This document shows, in pieces, positions 1-12,562 of a stretch of 64,000 nt of DNA. The translations under genes were made by a program, and so were the position numbers. The notes under the pieces were generated by a model. The model was given only the letters and a program-made list of their open reading frames with translations. It was not told the DNA's origin and made no database searches. Source of the stretch: Liolophura sinensis (lineage: Eukaryota; Mollusca; Polyplacophora; Chitonida; Chitonidae); contig NC_088297.1 in NCBI RefSeq assembly GCF_032854445.1, positions 27,087,915-27,151,914 on the forward strand. The letters run 5' to 3'. The first letter of the stretch is position 1. The number at the start of each line of letters is the position of its first letter.

Positions 1-522
1 AACAACAGCAAATTTACTACGGAGTGACTGAACAAGGTTAAACAGAATATAGGCTATCATAATGACAAAAAAATGCGTCACTTTTTGACCTGTAATGAAA
101 CAAGAATGATTCCTCTACAAGCCAAAGGAGCAATAAGCCTGGAATATGCATTTTGTTAGAAGCCCAAGTAATACCAAGAGTGTATGTGCTGAAACTTGGA
201 AACAAAAGATTGCTTGATACACACTGTTTTGGATTTATAGGTACGTAGCTAAACGTTTTCGAAGCAATAGTTAGACGTTTAGCTACCATACTCCACACAA
301 ATTTTGTTATCAATGAATAGTCGTGACCATCATTCTCAATTTTCACCAAATTTTGAGACCTCTCCATCAAAACTGCGACTTCAGACACAGCAGAGATGGC
401 AAGAGTTCTGAACAGCACTGCTGGCTATAAAAGATCAGGGAAAATTCAAAAGGGGTAATGCGTTGATTCTATTCAATATCTAGGACAAATATGCTTCCAC
501 TGGCACTGCCAGCATGTGGTAC

Positions 523-3500
523 CTTTGCAATGTTGATGTTCTCATTGAACTCAAATGTTTTGGCCAGTTCCTCCCATGTCGGGGCCAGACGTTTACAATG
601 TCCACACCATGGCGCGTAGAATTTGATGAACCAATGACCTTTCTGGATTTTGTCCTCGTAAGTTTCATCAAGTTCAACCAGGGTTTTCTTTGGCTCTGGA
701 GCTTTGGGTTCTTCTGGTTCGTCAGACTACGGAATATTGACAATATACAAAATGCTTACACATGTATTTATTTATTTGACTGGTGTTGAACACCAAGCTA
801 ATAAAGATTTCCTTTACACAGCATGTGCCAGGAATAAACCAGTGACATTTGGGCAAGTTACTGACAAACGTTTCCACACTACGACATGCAGAGATATCAG
901 TGGAAGACAAGTGGTTCAGCTTAATCAAGTATTCGACTGAGCTAAGTAATGGCAACACAAGCACTGCTGACTGCTTATTGTCATCAAGGCCCCAAGTACA
1001 GTGAGAGCGGCAATATATTCATAACAATATGTCAGCAACATGTGATTACATAATCTCTTTACAATCTCCAACAAATCAAGATAACTTTGTCAACATCATG
1101 TTTATCCAATAAATATTTTTGGTCCTTTTTCAGTCCATTTGCCAACATACCTGATGAATGAATAAAGCTTTTTTATTCAAATGTTATTTGTAAATAAAGT
1201 GGTCCCAGCACTTTCTGCAAATGTCATGTCAACAATGTTACAAATTACAGAATGAAATACTTTTTTTTTGAAAAAAAAAAACAAACAAAAAAAAAAAACA
1301 ATTCAAACTGTTGTTAATATATGTGTAGATCTAGACCCAATTATAGACCCAAATTTAGTACAAAACAATTCTGGCTAGCAGCCCACTCTGCATATGAATA
1401 TAATTTTAGTTTGGACACCACTAGAATCCACTATTAATTTTTATCCAAATGAGTTTCACTGTTCAATATTAAGACATATACATGTACAAACTATTCCCAA
1501 ATGATTTCTTTGCATGAAAATAATGTTTTACAAATATTAATGCAAAGAGGAAACTCAATCACATTTATAAATACACAAATAGAAGAACTGTAATTCTTCA
1601 ACCTTTTCCCATGTTTCCCAGATGTTTATTCACGCATATTCTGACAGCATTATCCTGTATAGACTGATAAAATTATAATTTTGTGAAGCCCTGAAACTAA
1701 CCAATCCAACCAATGTACTTTTGTTTCCAAAATTAAATTAAAAATGGGCATAGACTGCACTGAAAGTTGCTCTTTCATATGTGAAAAGGCTGAGGAACTG
1801 GGATGTGTGGACAACCCTCCATACTCCTCACATTGCAATTTTAGGAAACACTTGCATAATCCTTATAACTGGGGTGCAATTAACATTATATATGCAAATG
1901 CCAATTTAACTGGCACACTATATAGTGGAAAAAAAGTGGTGTTGCTTAATCAAATACATGTATTCGACTAAGCTTATTAAAGGCCACACAGGTTGAAAGA
2001 TCAACTTTCAAATGCGAAAAAGTTGAGACTCAGGGAACATGTACATGTAAGCTGTGTCAAAAAAGCCCCAAATATAGGTTTTCAATTTGAAAATGACAGC
2101 AGAAGTCTGCAAATAAGCAGCCTGACATAGACTGTGTCTTCTTGAGGCAGGGCAAGCCCATGCCGCCAAAGCATTGCAGCCATTAAGGTGTCAGGTAGAG
2201 GACACCAGACATGACACCTCACTCAGTCACATTATACTGACCCCAGGCCAACTGGCCACGTTTCCTTTATCTAACATCTCAGTGCTGAGCACCAAGTCAG
2301 AGGCATGCAGAAACAAGTATCTTTTTTTAAACTGCTGATTTGTATTGTGTACACACATTAATACACAATGTATAAAAAATACATGATGTGTGTACACAAT
2401 GGAAAATACCCCTTTGATCCTCACCTCTGACATCTGTTCGTTGATAAACTTTTCAAAACTCTCAATATCCCTGGTTCCCTTGAAGCGTATGGGCTCATCC
2501 TCCAGAGGATTGAAGAACTTGAGGGTGGGGTAGCCCGAGACGCCATGTTTGGAGCACAGAGACGTCTGCTGGGTACAGTCCACCTGTAGATTATCACATA
2601 CCAGGGTTTTCATTTAGAATTGAAGGAGGTCACAGTTCAAAAGTAGGCGCCTGAATTGAAAGTGAGTGAGTGAGTGCTTGGGGTTTAACGTCGTACTCAA
2701 CAATTTTTCAGTCATATGACAACGAAGGAATCCTTAAGGTGCATGTATGTGAAATGTGCCTCCTTGTTGCAGGACGGATTTCCACCGCTCTTATTTAGTG
2801 CTGCATCACTGAGACGACTTACCGAAGGCAAGTAAGCCGCCCCGCCCGAGCCATTATACTGATACGGATCAACCAGTCGTTGCACTATCCCCTTCATGCC
2901 GAACACCAAGCGAGGAAGTTACAACTTCCTCTTTTAAAGTCTTAGGTGTGACTCGACCAAGGATTGATCCTGGATCTACCGGTCCCGAATGAATTGAAAG
3001 TAATTATGTCACTATTACTATCGATTTAAATGGTAAGATTATAGAGAAATTCATCTTTGTTTAGCTTAAGAGTAGGATGTTCAAACTGCATGCATACCCT
3101 ACTAATTTCTCCTAATAATAACTGTCATACACATTTTCATGTACATGAAGCGGTAATCAAGAACTTCCCACTGTATTATAGTGAACGGAACCGGAGAGCC
3201 CGTAGTAAACCATCGACCTTTGTAAAGTCACTGACAATCTTTCCCTCATCGTATTGCTAGGTACCTGACAAACCTCCAGCTGAAGTAGAGAGTGCTGGAT
3301 TAAGACATAAAGACCTCATTAGTCAGCCGTCTTCCTGCCCGCAATTTCTTCATTTTTTTCATTCCCCAGGTCTTTCTTGCTTTCATTTCTCATTTCTTTC
3401 TTTTTTTGTGTATGTGTTTCTTTGGATGACTGTGGCCAAGGGGGTGAAATATTCTTGATTACGGCATAAAACACCAATCAAATAACTAAATCATTAGCCA

Positions 3501-6500
3501 AGGGCCTGACAGGTAGACAGTGTCTTAACCAGGAGGAGAACCAGAGGGGGCCCCAAACTGCCATACACTAGCTGTCAGCCTATCATAGTGAATTCTTTCT
3601 CTGTACTGTCTGTTTTCCATTTTCCAGAAATGTCAATATCTCGCTTCCAACAAAATCTGTGTACAACAGCCTCAGGTACACAAATAATACACTAACACCA
3701 ATAGAAAGAAGGAACGATTTTGGCTCAACACCACTTTACGATTAATGGAGATATATCATCATGAGAAAGAGAAAGCCAGAATACCAAACAAGGACACTCA
3801 TAAAAACTTTATATTTTTAAATTATATATATATACTGCAATTCTTCAACCTTTTTCGCATCTATTTTTCAAGCATATTCTAAGGATATTTTTTTGTTGTA
3901 TAGACAAATTATAAAATCATGCTTTTCCTGAAGCCCTGAAAGTCACTGACCCAACCAAAGTAGTTTGTCTCCAAAATCTTATTTACAATGTGCATAACTG
4001 ACACTGCAAGTTGCTCTTTCATATGCGAAAAGGTTGAAGTACTAGGTTAATCCAGGAAAGTGTGTACTCAGGTGCGTCATAGTGACATCTAACAATACAG
4101 GCTGGCATCTATTAAAATAATGAATAACAGCAACAATACTGATGCCTTCCACACCACTAGGAATGTTAGAAATCCTTCCGAACTCAATCACCTCAACGAT
4201 GAGTCGTTCTAGCCATGACATATTCAGCCCCTGATGACCAGTTGGCTACATGTTAGAACCCTGGTTTACCTTTGCAATGACCACATCAGTCTCCTCCAGG
4301 TTTTTGTTATAAAGCTGGGCCAGTTCATTCCAGGTAGGAGCTAATCTTTTACAGTGACCACACCTGTAACAACAAACAATCAAGTTTCCACATTATAATC
4401 TTAACATCCACTCTCTGGACGACATCTATATATTAGATCTATATTGTTCACATGGCAAAAATGTTAACACTTTCAGGCATTCACAGGATCGTGTTTGTTT
4501 TAATTCAGCCAGCACAAACCACTGACCTTTGGCAAGATACTGACAAACCTTCCTACATGTGACATACAGATACATAATGATGGAAGACAATGCGTCAAAG
4601 AAACGTCAGACTGCACCAAAAAAAGCATGTATGCTTCGTCAAACGTTTATGGTCAACAAGGTCCTATGAACAATGAGAGTAGGGCAATGCACAAATTACA
4701 TGTCCAGGCTCAGGAGTGAACTCGCATCTTATGTGACAAGCATTGCCATTCTACTAGACTAGCACCTGCTCATGTTATAGGGACATACACATGCAAGTTG
4801 TACAGGCTAGGTCATATCAGTCATACCAGCGTGCTGAGCGCGAGTTCGAATTAGAAATAGGTATATTTCTATACTGGCTATCTGCATACATGTACATCAT
4901 ATGAATGCCATATCTAAAATATGCATGTTTTATAGGCTGTTGCTATAGGAACCACAGATATAATAAAATCCTGGAAAAAAACAATATATGATGTACACTA
5001 TACACCTGAGGCAAATGATACATGTACGTCTATCCTTTGATCTTACAAGTGCATGTGGAATATCGACAATACAGGTAAGTGATGATGAGCAAAATTCAGT
5101 ACACTTCTATGCAGCGGCTCAAACATGTAGTTGACAGACAACTCTATGAGATGTGTAGCAACAGTGTACGAGCCTACAGCCTGTAGCTATATATTGACGG
5201 CCTATAGCTACGTGTTGACAGCCTGTAGCTACATGTTGATGGCCTATATCTGCGTGTTGACAGCCTATAGGTACGTGTTGACAGCCTATAGGTACGTGTT
5301 GACAGCAGCCTATAGCTATGTGTTGACAGCCTGTAGCTACGTGTTGATGGTCTATAGCTACGTGTTGACAACTTATAGCTACATGTTGACAGCCTATAGC
5401 TAAGTGTTGACAGCCTATAGCTAAGTGTTGACAGCCTATAGCTAAGTGTTGAAAGCTTGTAGCTACGTGTTGACAGCCTTTAGCTATGTGTTGAAAGCCT
5501 GTAGCTATGTGTTGAAAGCCTGTAGCTGCGTGTTGACGGCCTGTAGCTACGTGTTGACGGCCTGTAGCTATATGTTGACAGCCTGTAGCTACGTGTGGAC
5601 AGCCTGTAGCTACGTGATGATGGCCTGTAGCTACGTGTTGACGGCCTGTAGCTACGTGTTGACGGCCTGTAGCTACGTGTTGACAGCCTATAGCTACGTG
5701 TTTACGGCCTGCAGCTACGTGCTGACGGCCTGCAGCTACGTGCTGACGGCCTGTAGCTACATGATGACGGCCTGCAGCTACGTGCTGACGGCCTGTAGCT
5801 ACGCGTTGACGGCCTATAGCTATCTGTTGATGGCCTGTAGCTACGTGTTGACAGTGATAGTCATACATGCAGTATACACCTGTATATCAAAATCACTAAA
5901 GAGGGCCTCCGTTGCAGAGGTGCTTCGCATGCCAGTGCAGCGCGTTGACCCAGAAGCCTCTCATCAATGTGGTCAGTGCAAGTTCAAGTCTAGCTCAAGC
6001 TGGCTTCCTCCTCGGCTGTACGTTGGAAATTCTGTCAGCAACCTGTGGATGGTCGTGGGTTTCCCCGCGGGCTTCCTCCCACCATAATGCGCAGTCATAT
6101 AAGTGAAATAATCTTGAGTATGGCATAAAACACCAAACAAATACATGTGGTTTCTTACAACAGTAGTGGCATGCATAAAAGAAAATTTCATGAAATCAAG
6201 AGCATGCATGTTTATGTCTCATTTTACTTTAGAAAATTTGTCAGTAATTTGCCAAAGGTGGTGCATTATCCCAGTTAACCCTTTCAACCCTGTAAAGTGG
6301 CCACCGGAATCAGAGTACCTTTAACAAACTGCACTGGGACTGCTCAACAAACATATTTTTAACGACTTTCACGGTCTGAGTCTGCATTTCACCTGTACTA
6401 TATTTCCCTATAGTTTAGTATGTTAACATTGTCACACTGTGCATGATTCCGCTTGATTCGCCAACCTTACAGGGCCACTTAAAAGTTTTTTGTTAAGTCT

Positions 6501-9500
6501 GATTAATTTTTATCAGAAAAACTTATCCTAAATAACCCTATATTTTGTCCACTTTTCCGGATTCTAAAAGTTCTATTGAGTTTAGAAAGGTGTTCTTAAG
6601 TTTGCTTGGAACGTGGGATGATACTCTACTGGAAAATTGTAAGTTTCAGCACCAAAAATAATATATTGTGACATTTATTTGCCCCTAAAAATGCACTTTT
6701 GTCAATTTAGGTCAATTAGGGTATGAGTTGGCAGCCAAAATATCATTTCAATGCATCTAAATCCTTCTGAAAATGCATTTTCATTCAAGCATGCCAAACT
6801 TTTGGTGAAATACAGTATGCCTTCTTTATCAGTGCAGGTGTACTACATGTAGTTTATTACAAAATATCACAGGCATATGTGATATATCACCACACACATA
6901 TTGTATTATCACAAGTTAGCATCAGCCCGTTTTTATCATCATTTAACAAAAATTCAAATGTCATGGCATTAATTTAAATGAACATAACCATTTATCCAGA
7001 TTTTTTGATTCACTACAAATACAAGAGTTTCCCCTTATTCATTCCTGAGATCAATATTATGTGTTAACCTAAGAATACATCAGAGGGGGACTGAGTTGAG
7101 AACAGAAAGTATGCTATGGTAACAGCCTGTAACTTCATCAATTGCACACACATGTTGCACTGCCCTGTAACCACCGCCCCGCACAGCACAGCCCACTCAC
7201 CATCACCACCTTCAGCTAATCCCACTAGTATTGGGTATTTCACTGCCTCAGGGACAGATGCAGGGAAGATAGCCCCCAATAGTGCTGAATGTAACAGCTG
7301 TTATTAAAATGAATGACCGCGATTGATCATGTGACGTGTCAATTCCTTACACCTCGCTCGCAGCTTTCAACAGCATTAATGTGGTGACAACGAGGCACTG
7401 TACAGAGCTCCAGCAATCACGTGTCAATAATGCTAGTAATCTTTAATAATTTCAATCTATCTGTTCACGAAAAAAACCTTACACTGCTGCACATGTACAC
7501 TGTTATGTTTTCATAAATTTCATAAGTGTTTACCTTACCCAAGAATATTTCACTTATAGGACGGCAGCCAGCAATATGGTGGGAGGAAACCGGGCAGAGC
7601 CCGGGGTAAACCCACAGCCATCTGCATGATGCTGGCAGACCTTCCCATGTAGCGCTGAGGAAGTCAGCATAAGCTGGATTTGACTCTCACAGCAACCGCA
7701 ACATGTACACTCAACATCTGCATGCAGTGAAATGTGGTTCTTAGCTACAGCATCAAAAACAGTAACTTGTAAAGTAGAGGTCTTCTTACAATGATTTGTC
7801 ATACATGCAGAAATTTATTTTCATCATTTCAACTTAACACCATTCAGGTAATCAGGGATTTATTTTCATCATTTCAACTTAGCACCATTCAGGTAATCAG
7901 GGATTTATTTTCATCATTTCAACTTAGCACCATTCAGGTAATCAGGAATTTTTCACTAACAAAATGGTTTTCAGTTTTATGGCTGGAAGAAGTTGAAGCC
8001 GGGAGTACGCCAATGTAAATCAACCTTTGGCGGCTCACTGACTTTCCCACATGTGCTCTTGAACGGTGGAAAACAGAAGGTCTAACTGATCATCATTTAA
8101 AAAGTTGAATGTTGCCGGTAACAAACCATTGTTGTTAAGATTGGGTTGGTCGAACAGCACAATCTTTTTTTGAGTGTGTGTGTGTGTGTGTCCCGCACGA
8201 TAACTGATAGTAAATGGCCCACAGTTTCTTTTCCCGATAAAGTTTGTTATTTCACACAGTCCTGACTTAATGGTAAGATGACAGAAAAGGAAAAGATTAA
8301 TGATTAAGTCATTTCAATTTTCGCTACTCACAACAAACAACTTTCTAATGATCGCCTTTTCAACAAATATTTGACAGCACAATGGCGACAGGTGTGTCAG
8401 TGATTCACCCGTTTAGCAAATTAAGTTCGTCTATAATAGAGTACCTAAACATGAAGAATCACAACTACTTCATTAGGTAAGCCTTTTAAATGCTGTCCGT
8501 CAACCACGACGTGACTTGCATAACAATGACAGATTCTTGATTATTTATTTATTTGATTGGTGTTTTATGCTGTACTTATAATATTTCACTTAGATGACGG
8601 CGGCAAGCATTATGGTGGGACAAAAACCCACAACCATTTGCAGGTTGATGGCAAACCTTCCAACAAATGGGCGGAGAGAAAACAGACTTGACATGAAAAC
8701 TCAAAACTTGTGACTTGCCGTCTCCCTGCGAGAGTTAAAATAATTAGACAGTGAGAACTTTTTTCATCAACTTAAATCTCGCTTTATCAACTTGCATGTA
8801 CATCTTGCTTCATCAACTGTGCATAAGTCATATACGTGAATAAACTTTTGAATTAGATTTTGTTACAAATTAATAAACAATTCAATTGGCATTTTCATAA
8901 TGTGAATTGCATCCCAACTGTAAGGAGTGGGTGGTTCTTAAAATTGCAATGTGAGAAGTATGGAAGTTTGTCCAAATACAGCAGGTGTTGAAAGTCGAAA
9001 ATAAAAAAGAAAATCTCTGTAAGGAGAATGCTAGTGCTTCCTAGAATTGCAACGTGATGGTTTGTGACAAAACTGCATTTGTTGAAAAGTCTAATATAAA
9101 AAAGAAACTGTCTGTATGGAGCATGCAAGTGCCACAACGGCGCAACTTTATGGAGTTGATCATGATATATTTTAATTATGGATCAACATAAAATCTCACT
9201 CTCAGCAGTCAGCTGGTAAATTCCTGTCCCTTACATGAACTTGTTCAGTTTTACTGCAGGTCTCAAATAACATCATCCCCCTCAGATTGTGCTTATGATC
9301 CATTAGTAATACATTGTTATCTTCAGTACTTTATTTCTGTGTGGGGTGTTTAGCATATAAAATAAAGGTTAACTAAAACCTGTCACATAATAACAATTCT
9401 CTTCCCAGAACATCGCACAACTTTTAGTTCCTTGTCAAAAAAAAGGCATCCTTAAGATGATTAATGGGAACTCTCAACATTATGATAACATTAAAACAGA

Positions 9501-12500
9501 ACTTCTCTCTTTAGTTAGATTTTTATCTCCTAACATGTAGAGTGGGTTATGGGCAACACATTTTTGCCATTTCAGACAATAATCAACTGTTAAGATATAA
9601 GCTATAACATGCTGAGCATCAGTATATGAAGAAATAAAAATACATGCACATGTATTAGATTTTCAGGAAAATATTTCAAATTCATCAAATCCACCTATTC
9701 TTTAAATAAACAACCTGCATATTGCATATTTTTCCGTAAGTATGTGCACCTTGTTAGTTTGTACTGAAGGTACAGTACATGTATAATATTGCTGTAACTA
9801 CGCTAGTAGCCAGTGTCACAGGTACATGTGATTACCATAGTAACCAGTGTCACAGGTACATGTGATTGCCATAGTAGCCAGTGTCACGGGTATATGTGAT
9901 TACCATAGTAACCAGTGTCACGGGTACATGTGATTACCATAGTAGCCTGTGTCACGGGTACATGTGATTACCATAGTAACCAGTGTCACAGGTACATGTG
10001 ATTACCATAGTAACCAGTGTCACGGGTACATGTGATCACCATAGAAACCAGTGTATGGGTCATTACTGTAACTACCACTACCCTACAGTGTTGTGGGAAT
10101 TGCCTTAACTAAAACAGCTTTATTTTTTTAAATTTAAAATTTGCATAAACTGCATTGAAATGCGAAGAGTTTGAGGAATTAGGGTAAATATCATGCAGCA
10201 CAAGTGACAATCATCACTGATAAATCTCGGCACTTTCTACACATCAGCAGTAAGCACACAAACAACAATCCTTGAAAAACTATAACAAGTATTTGGGATT
10301 CTTTGCCATCCCAAAGGCAGGACTGAGTCTGAACTGTCTATAAAGCTACTAACCACATCATCCTGCAGGTAACTGGTTGTCACTTAGTCCCATCTAAACA
10401 CATATACATATGTCTACTCAGTAAGCCAGTGTTACTGGTTGTGGCTTAGTCCTGTCTAAACACACATACTTGGGTCTAATCAGTAAGCCAGTGTTACTGG
10501 TTGTCACTTAGTCCTGTCTAAACACACATACATGTGTCTACTCAGTAAGCCAGTGTTACTGGTTGTCACTTAGTCCTGTCTAAACACACATACATGTGTC
10601 TAAACAGTAAGCTAGCGTTACTGGTTGGTCACACCATATCAGTGGACTTACATCACATGCACATATACATGTACACTGCGTTCACAGTGCATCAAGCAAA
10701 ATTAATGTGACCACTAACATATCTGGCTTTTGCATACAGGCCACAACAGTCATGACAGTTTGCACAGCTTCACAAATGTGTACATCAACATGCATGTTGA
10801 CAAAAACAAGATGTCCTCTACATACATGTTTACAAATTGCAATTAGAACACAAACAGAATCAAATTCAAGGTTCACAAGTGCATTTACTGCAGTACAATG
10901 ACATAATTAATGACTACCTAAATGTACAAATATAAACGCCCCACATAGATGTATACTTACTAATATATTTTTATTATTATTAGTCATTAAGAGTGACATA
11001 TCCACCCTGATAAATTCAAACATGAACAATTTCATGTGGTATAGTTACCATTGGTACGCTATAAGGTATGGTACTATTTTATGGAACAGTTCAGCAAATC
11101 ACTGCATTTTAACATGGGTGGGTATATGCAATAATAAAAACTATCCCGAAAAGATGATTTTATTCACAGGTCGGTCTTACAGGTATCTTGCACATATTCT
11201 AAAATAAACCCATGTATAAATCAGGACTTAAACGTCACCTTTTGCAGACATTATTTGTTAATGTTTGGCCAAGCCAACGTTAAAATTTTGCTTATGAGCA
11301 CGGGCCACTGGACAGTAAAGTGATGACATCGTGATAACAAGGGGCATCAGTGTGATGTTGTAATGTCAAAACTCACGCATATGTTATTAGGGGCCTGACA
11401 GTGCATTAAAGTTCCAATGCATAGAGAGGACTATATTTAACACAAGCAGATTTTGTTTTTAGTGGTATTATCTATAAATATACCATTTGCGACCTATATA
11501 ACTGACATTTTCATACTGACAATCTGAAATGTTGGAGAGTGCTAAAGGATGCTCTGAGAAATGAAACCTTATCCAAGAGTTCATGTATCAGACAACAAGA
11601 TGTAAGTTCCGGCTTTCCCAGTACTTGGTACGAGTTAATACAATAAATGAATTACAGGTTTAAGCTTGCAATGCCATTGCACGATCAATGACTAACAGAC
11701 TTTCAATAGGGGAATTTTAAAGTTAAGTTTCCTGCCACGTGGTAGAGTGACATATATTAAATGAAGAACCAGCTTTTCACATCTGAGAAGGAGTTCATTG
11801 AAAATAACAAAAGGATCAACCTTCTCTTTACAACTGCCTTCAAGAGAATTAAGCCGTTACAAAGAGTGAGTGAGTGCTTGGAGTTTAACGCCATTACTAA
11901 GACCACTTAATGTCAGGAATAAGCGTCTATTTAACAAATTAAAGCATGCAGTAAAAGCCACAGGTAAAGAGGATGTACACTGTACATGTAGTAGAAAAAA
12001 AGGGTGTTTAGCTTGTCAAGACCTACAACACAAAAAAAGTATGGATACAAAGTGATAATTCGTTTCACAGACTGGTCTGTGCTTTGCTATGTAGATAAAA
12101 ACTGATCAGGACTTTAATGTCCAAATGTCATCAATTTACCCAGTTTACTCATCTTCTCCCCACATGATCTTCAGTTTGACTGGGGGGGGGGGGGGGGAAT
12201 ATAATGGAAATAGTATACGTACAAGCCATCTTTGATACTGGTACAGGTTTTTAACTAGAGATCTATATGTGCGTATGATAGCAGTAAATCCCCATCCACC
12301 CTCCTACTTTGCACTCTAAGATGTATACACTTTATCTTTGAGACATGAATTTTTGATGAGACTGCATGTGTGTCAAATGCTTTGTAAATAAAACTCACCA
12401 AGGAGCAAAAAACATGACAAAGTGAGCTTTCTCTTCTAATTTCGTGGCAAATTCCTCGTCCCCATAAGAAACGACATCCGCACCATGATCGTCATCGCAC

Positions 12501-12562
12501 AACACAGCACAGAAAGCGCTGAAAACAGCTAGCAAGGTGAGGAGAGAAGTTGTCGGCGTCAT
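523..12562 (-). CDS. TXNDC5: TXNDC5/ERp46-like thioredoxin-domain protein disulfide isomerase, 5' part (partial gene)
   Basis: ER-lumen oxidoreductase that forms and rearranges disulfides in secretory proteins. Four coding exons are visible: 12562-12399, 4363-4270, 2583-2425 and 726-523. Each is bounded by AG/GT and the phases agree; the codon for Trp55 is split as TG|G. The 207 residues seen start with a signal peptide (MTPTTSLLTLLAVFSAFCAV). Thioredoxin domain 1 follows, with active site APW-CGHCK at residues 53-60 and the cis-Pro segment SGYPTLKFF. An acidic proline-rich linker (EPEEPKAPEPKK) leads into domain 2, with APWCGHCKRLAPTWEEL and CGHC at about 180-183. The family usually has three such domains, so the rest of domain 2, domain 3 and the KDEL-like tail should lie left of base 1. 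The start at 12562 was chosen for the signal peptide; an in-frame ATG at 12685 would add 41 unconvincing residues. Intron 1 is 8 kb and holds several minisatellites. The exon assembly is my inference; the family assignment is strong. Confidence 0.93.
768..945 (-). mobile_element. SINE fragment, family D
   Basis: Begins with the shared TTTATTTGACTGGTGTTGAAC end and runs through AATAAACCAGTGACATTTGG and GCAAGTTACTGACAAACGTT. The last segment recurs at 4510-4600 and at 53908-53980. Confidence 0.55.
1588..1800 (+). mobile_element. MITE-like element, copy 1
   Basis: Starts TGTAATTCTTCAACCTTTTC and ends TGTGAAAAGGCTGAGGAACT; the two ends are imperfect reverse complements. The interior matches the copies at 3834, 30363, 39955 and 48972. 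There is no coding capacity. It lies in the TXNDC5 intron after the domain-2 exon. Confidence 0.7.
2125..2310 (-). mobile_element. SINE family C fragment
   Basis: Reverse complement matches the body of the element at 28062-28440: CTGTGTCTTCTTGAGGCAGG, CCCATGCCGCCAAAGCATTG, ACACCAGACATGACACC. Lies directly beside the TXNDC5 exon at 2425. Confidence 0.6.
2655..2995 (-). mobile_element. SINE family B copy
   Basis: On the plus strand it starts with GTGAGTGAGTGAGTGCTTGG and GTTTAACGTCGTACTCAACA. It continues through TTGTTGCAGGACGGATTTCC and GACTTACCGAAGGCAAGTAA. The same body occurs at 16430-16680 (opposite strand) and 19905-20165. It is tRNA-headed in the 16430 copy. Confidence 0.7.
3160..3260 (-). 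mobile_element. SINE family D fragment
   Basis: Contains GAACGGAACCGGAGAGCCCG and AGTAAACCATCGACCTTTG, followed by an ACTGACAA stretch. This is the un-amplified form of the segment that makes up the 50-bp array at 52.7 kb. Confidence 0.5.
3444..3492 (+). mobile_element. SINE family A tail fragment
   Basis: GAAATATTCTTGATTACGGC followed by ATAAAACACCAATCAAATAA, the conserved 3' tail of family A. Confidence 0.6.
3834..4225 (+). mobile_element. MITE-like element copy 2 with 175 bp of extra conserved sequence
   Basis: The first 215 bp is the MITE (TGCAATTCTTCAACCTTTTT to ATGCGAAAAGGTTGAAGTAC). The next 175 bp also matches the segment after the copy at 30363: ACAATACAGGCTGGCATCT, CACACCACTAGGAATGTTAG, GTTCTAGCCATGACATATTC. 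So either the element is about 390 bp long or the MITE is nested in an older repeat. It ends just before the TXNDC5 exon at 4270. Confidence 0.65.
4510..4600 (-). mobile_element. SINE family D fragment
   Basis: ACAAACCACTGACCTTTGGC, then AAGATACTGACAAACCTTCC and ACATGTGACATACAGATAC, matching the 836-905 segment. Confidence 0.5.
5171..5855. repeat. Minisatellite, 21-bp unit, about 32 copies
   Basis: Unit GTGTTGACGGCCTGTAGCTA plus C, with point variants and one 24-bp unit. The 7-codon period keeps frames open on both strands (YVLTACS and HVATGRQ repeats). Lies in TXNDC5 intron 1 and abuts a SINE; not a gene. Confidence 0.95.
5890..6148 (+). mobile_element. SINE family A, near full length
   Basis: tRNA-like head (GGCCTCCGTTGCAGAGGTGC; B-box-like CAAGTTCAAGTCTAG), body TGGCTTCCTCCTCGGCTGTA and GTGGATGGTCGTGGGTTTCC. 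The tail is ATATAAGTGAAATAATCTTG and ATAAAACACCAAACAAATA. Confidence 0.85.
7540..7730 (-). mobile_element. SINE family A, partial
   Basis: Reverse-strand tail CCAAGAATATTTCACTTATA, then GGTGGGAGGAAACCGGGCAG and CTGGCAGACCTTCCCATGTA. Confidence 0.8.
7814..7948. repeat. Three 45-bp tandem repeats
   Basis: Unit starts TTTATTTTCATCATTTCAAC and ends ATTCAGGTAATCAGGGA; copies begin at 7814, 7859 and 7904 and are almost identical, which points to recent duplication. Confidence 0.95.
8171..8191. repeat. (GT)n microsatellite
   Basis: About ten GT dinucleotides in the TXNDC5 intron 1 region. Confidence 0.9.
8535..8735 (-). mobile_element. SINE family A, diverged
   Basis: TTATTTGATTGGTGTTTTAT, AATATTTCACTTAGATGACG and GGTGGGACAAAAACCCACAA in the reverse orientation of the family. 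Confidence 0.7.
9805..10060. repeat. Minisatellite, 34-bp unit, about 7.5 copies
   Basis: Unit GTAACCAGTGTCACAGGTAC followed by ATGTGATTACCATA, perfectly phased at 34 bp from 9805. Confidence 0.95.
10130..10190 (+). mobile_element. MITE-like 3' fragment
   Basis: TTTGCATAAACTGCATTGAA, then ATGCGAAGAGTTTGAGGAAT: the right end of the MITE family only. Confidence 0.45.
10373..10630. repeat. Minisatellite, 62-bp unit, about 4 copies
   Basis: Unit starts CTGGTTGTCACTTAGTCCTG and ends GTAAGCCAGTGTTA; copies begin at 10373, 10435, 10497 and 10559, with a truncated fifth at 10621. Confidence 0.95.
10631..12398. other. TXNDC5 intron 1, distal part, no gene seen
   Basis: AT-rich intronic sequence. 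Only a family B SINE tail (GAGTGAGTGAGTGCTTGGAG at 11865-11905) and a G-run at 12182-12197 stand out. Short ORFs here show no family features. Confidence 0.6.
11865..11905 (-). mobile_element. SINE family B tail fragment
   Basis: GAGTGAGTGAGTGCTTGGAG and TTTAACGCCATTAC match the end of the copy at 2655. Confidence 0.5.

Noticed and set aside
5119-5868. 249-aa minus-strand repeat protein (HVATGRQ units) and 213-aa plus-strand counterpart
   Set aside because: Product of the stop-free 21-bp unit; both strands are open equally and there are no flanking coding features.
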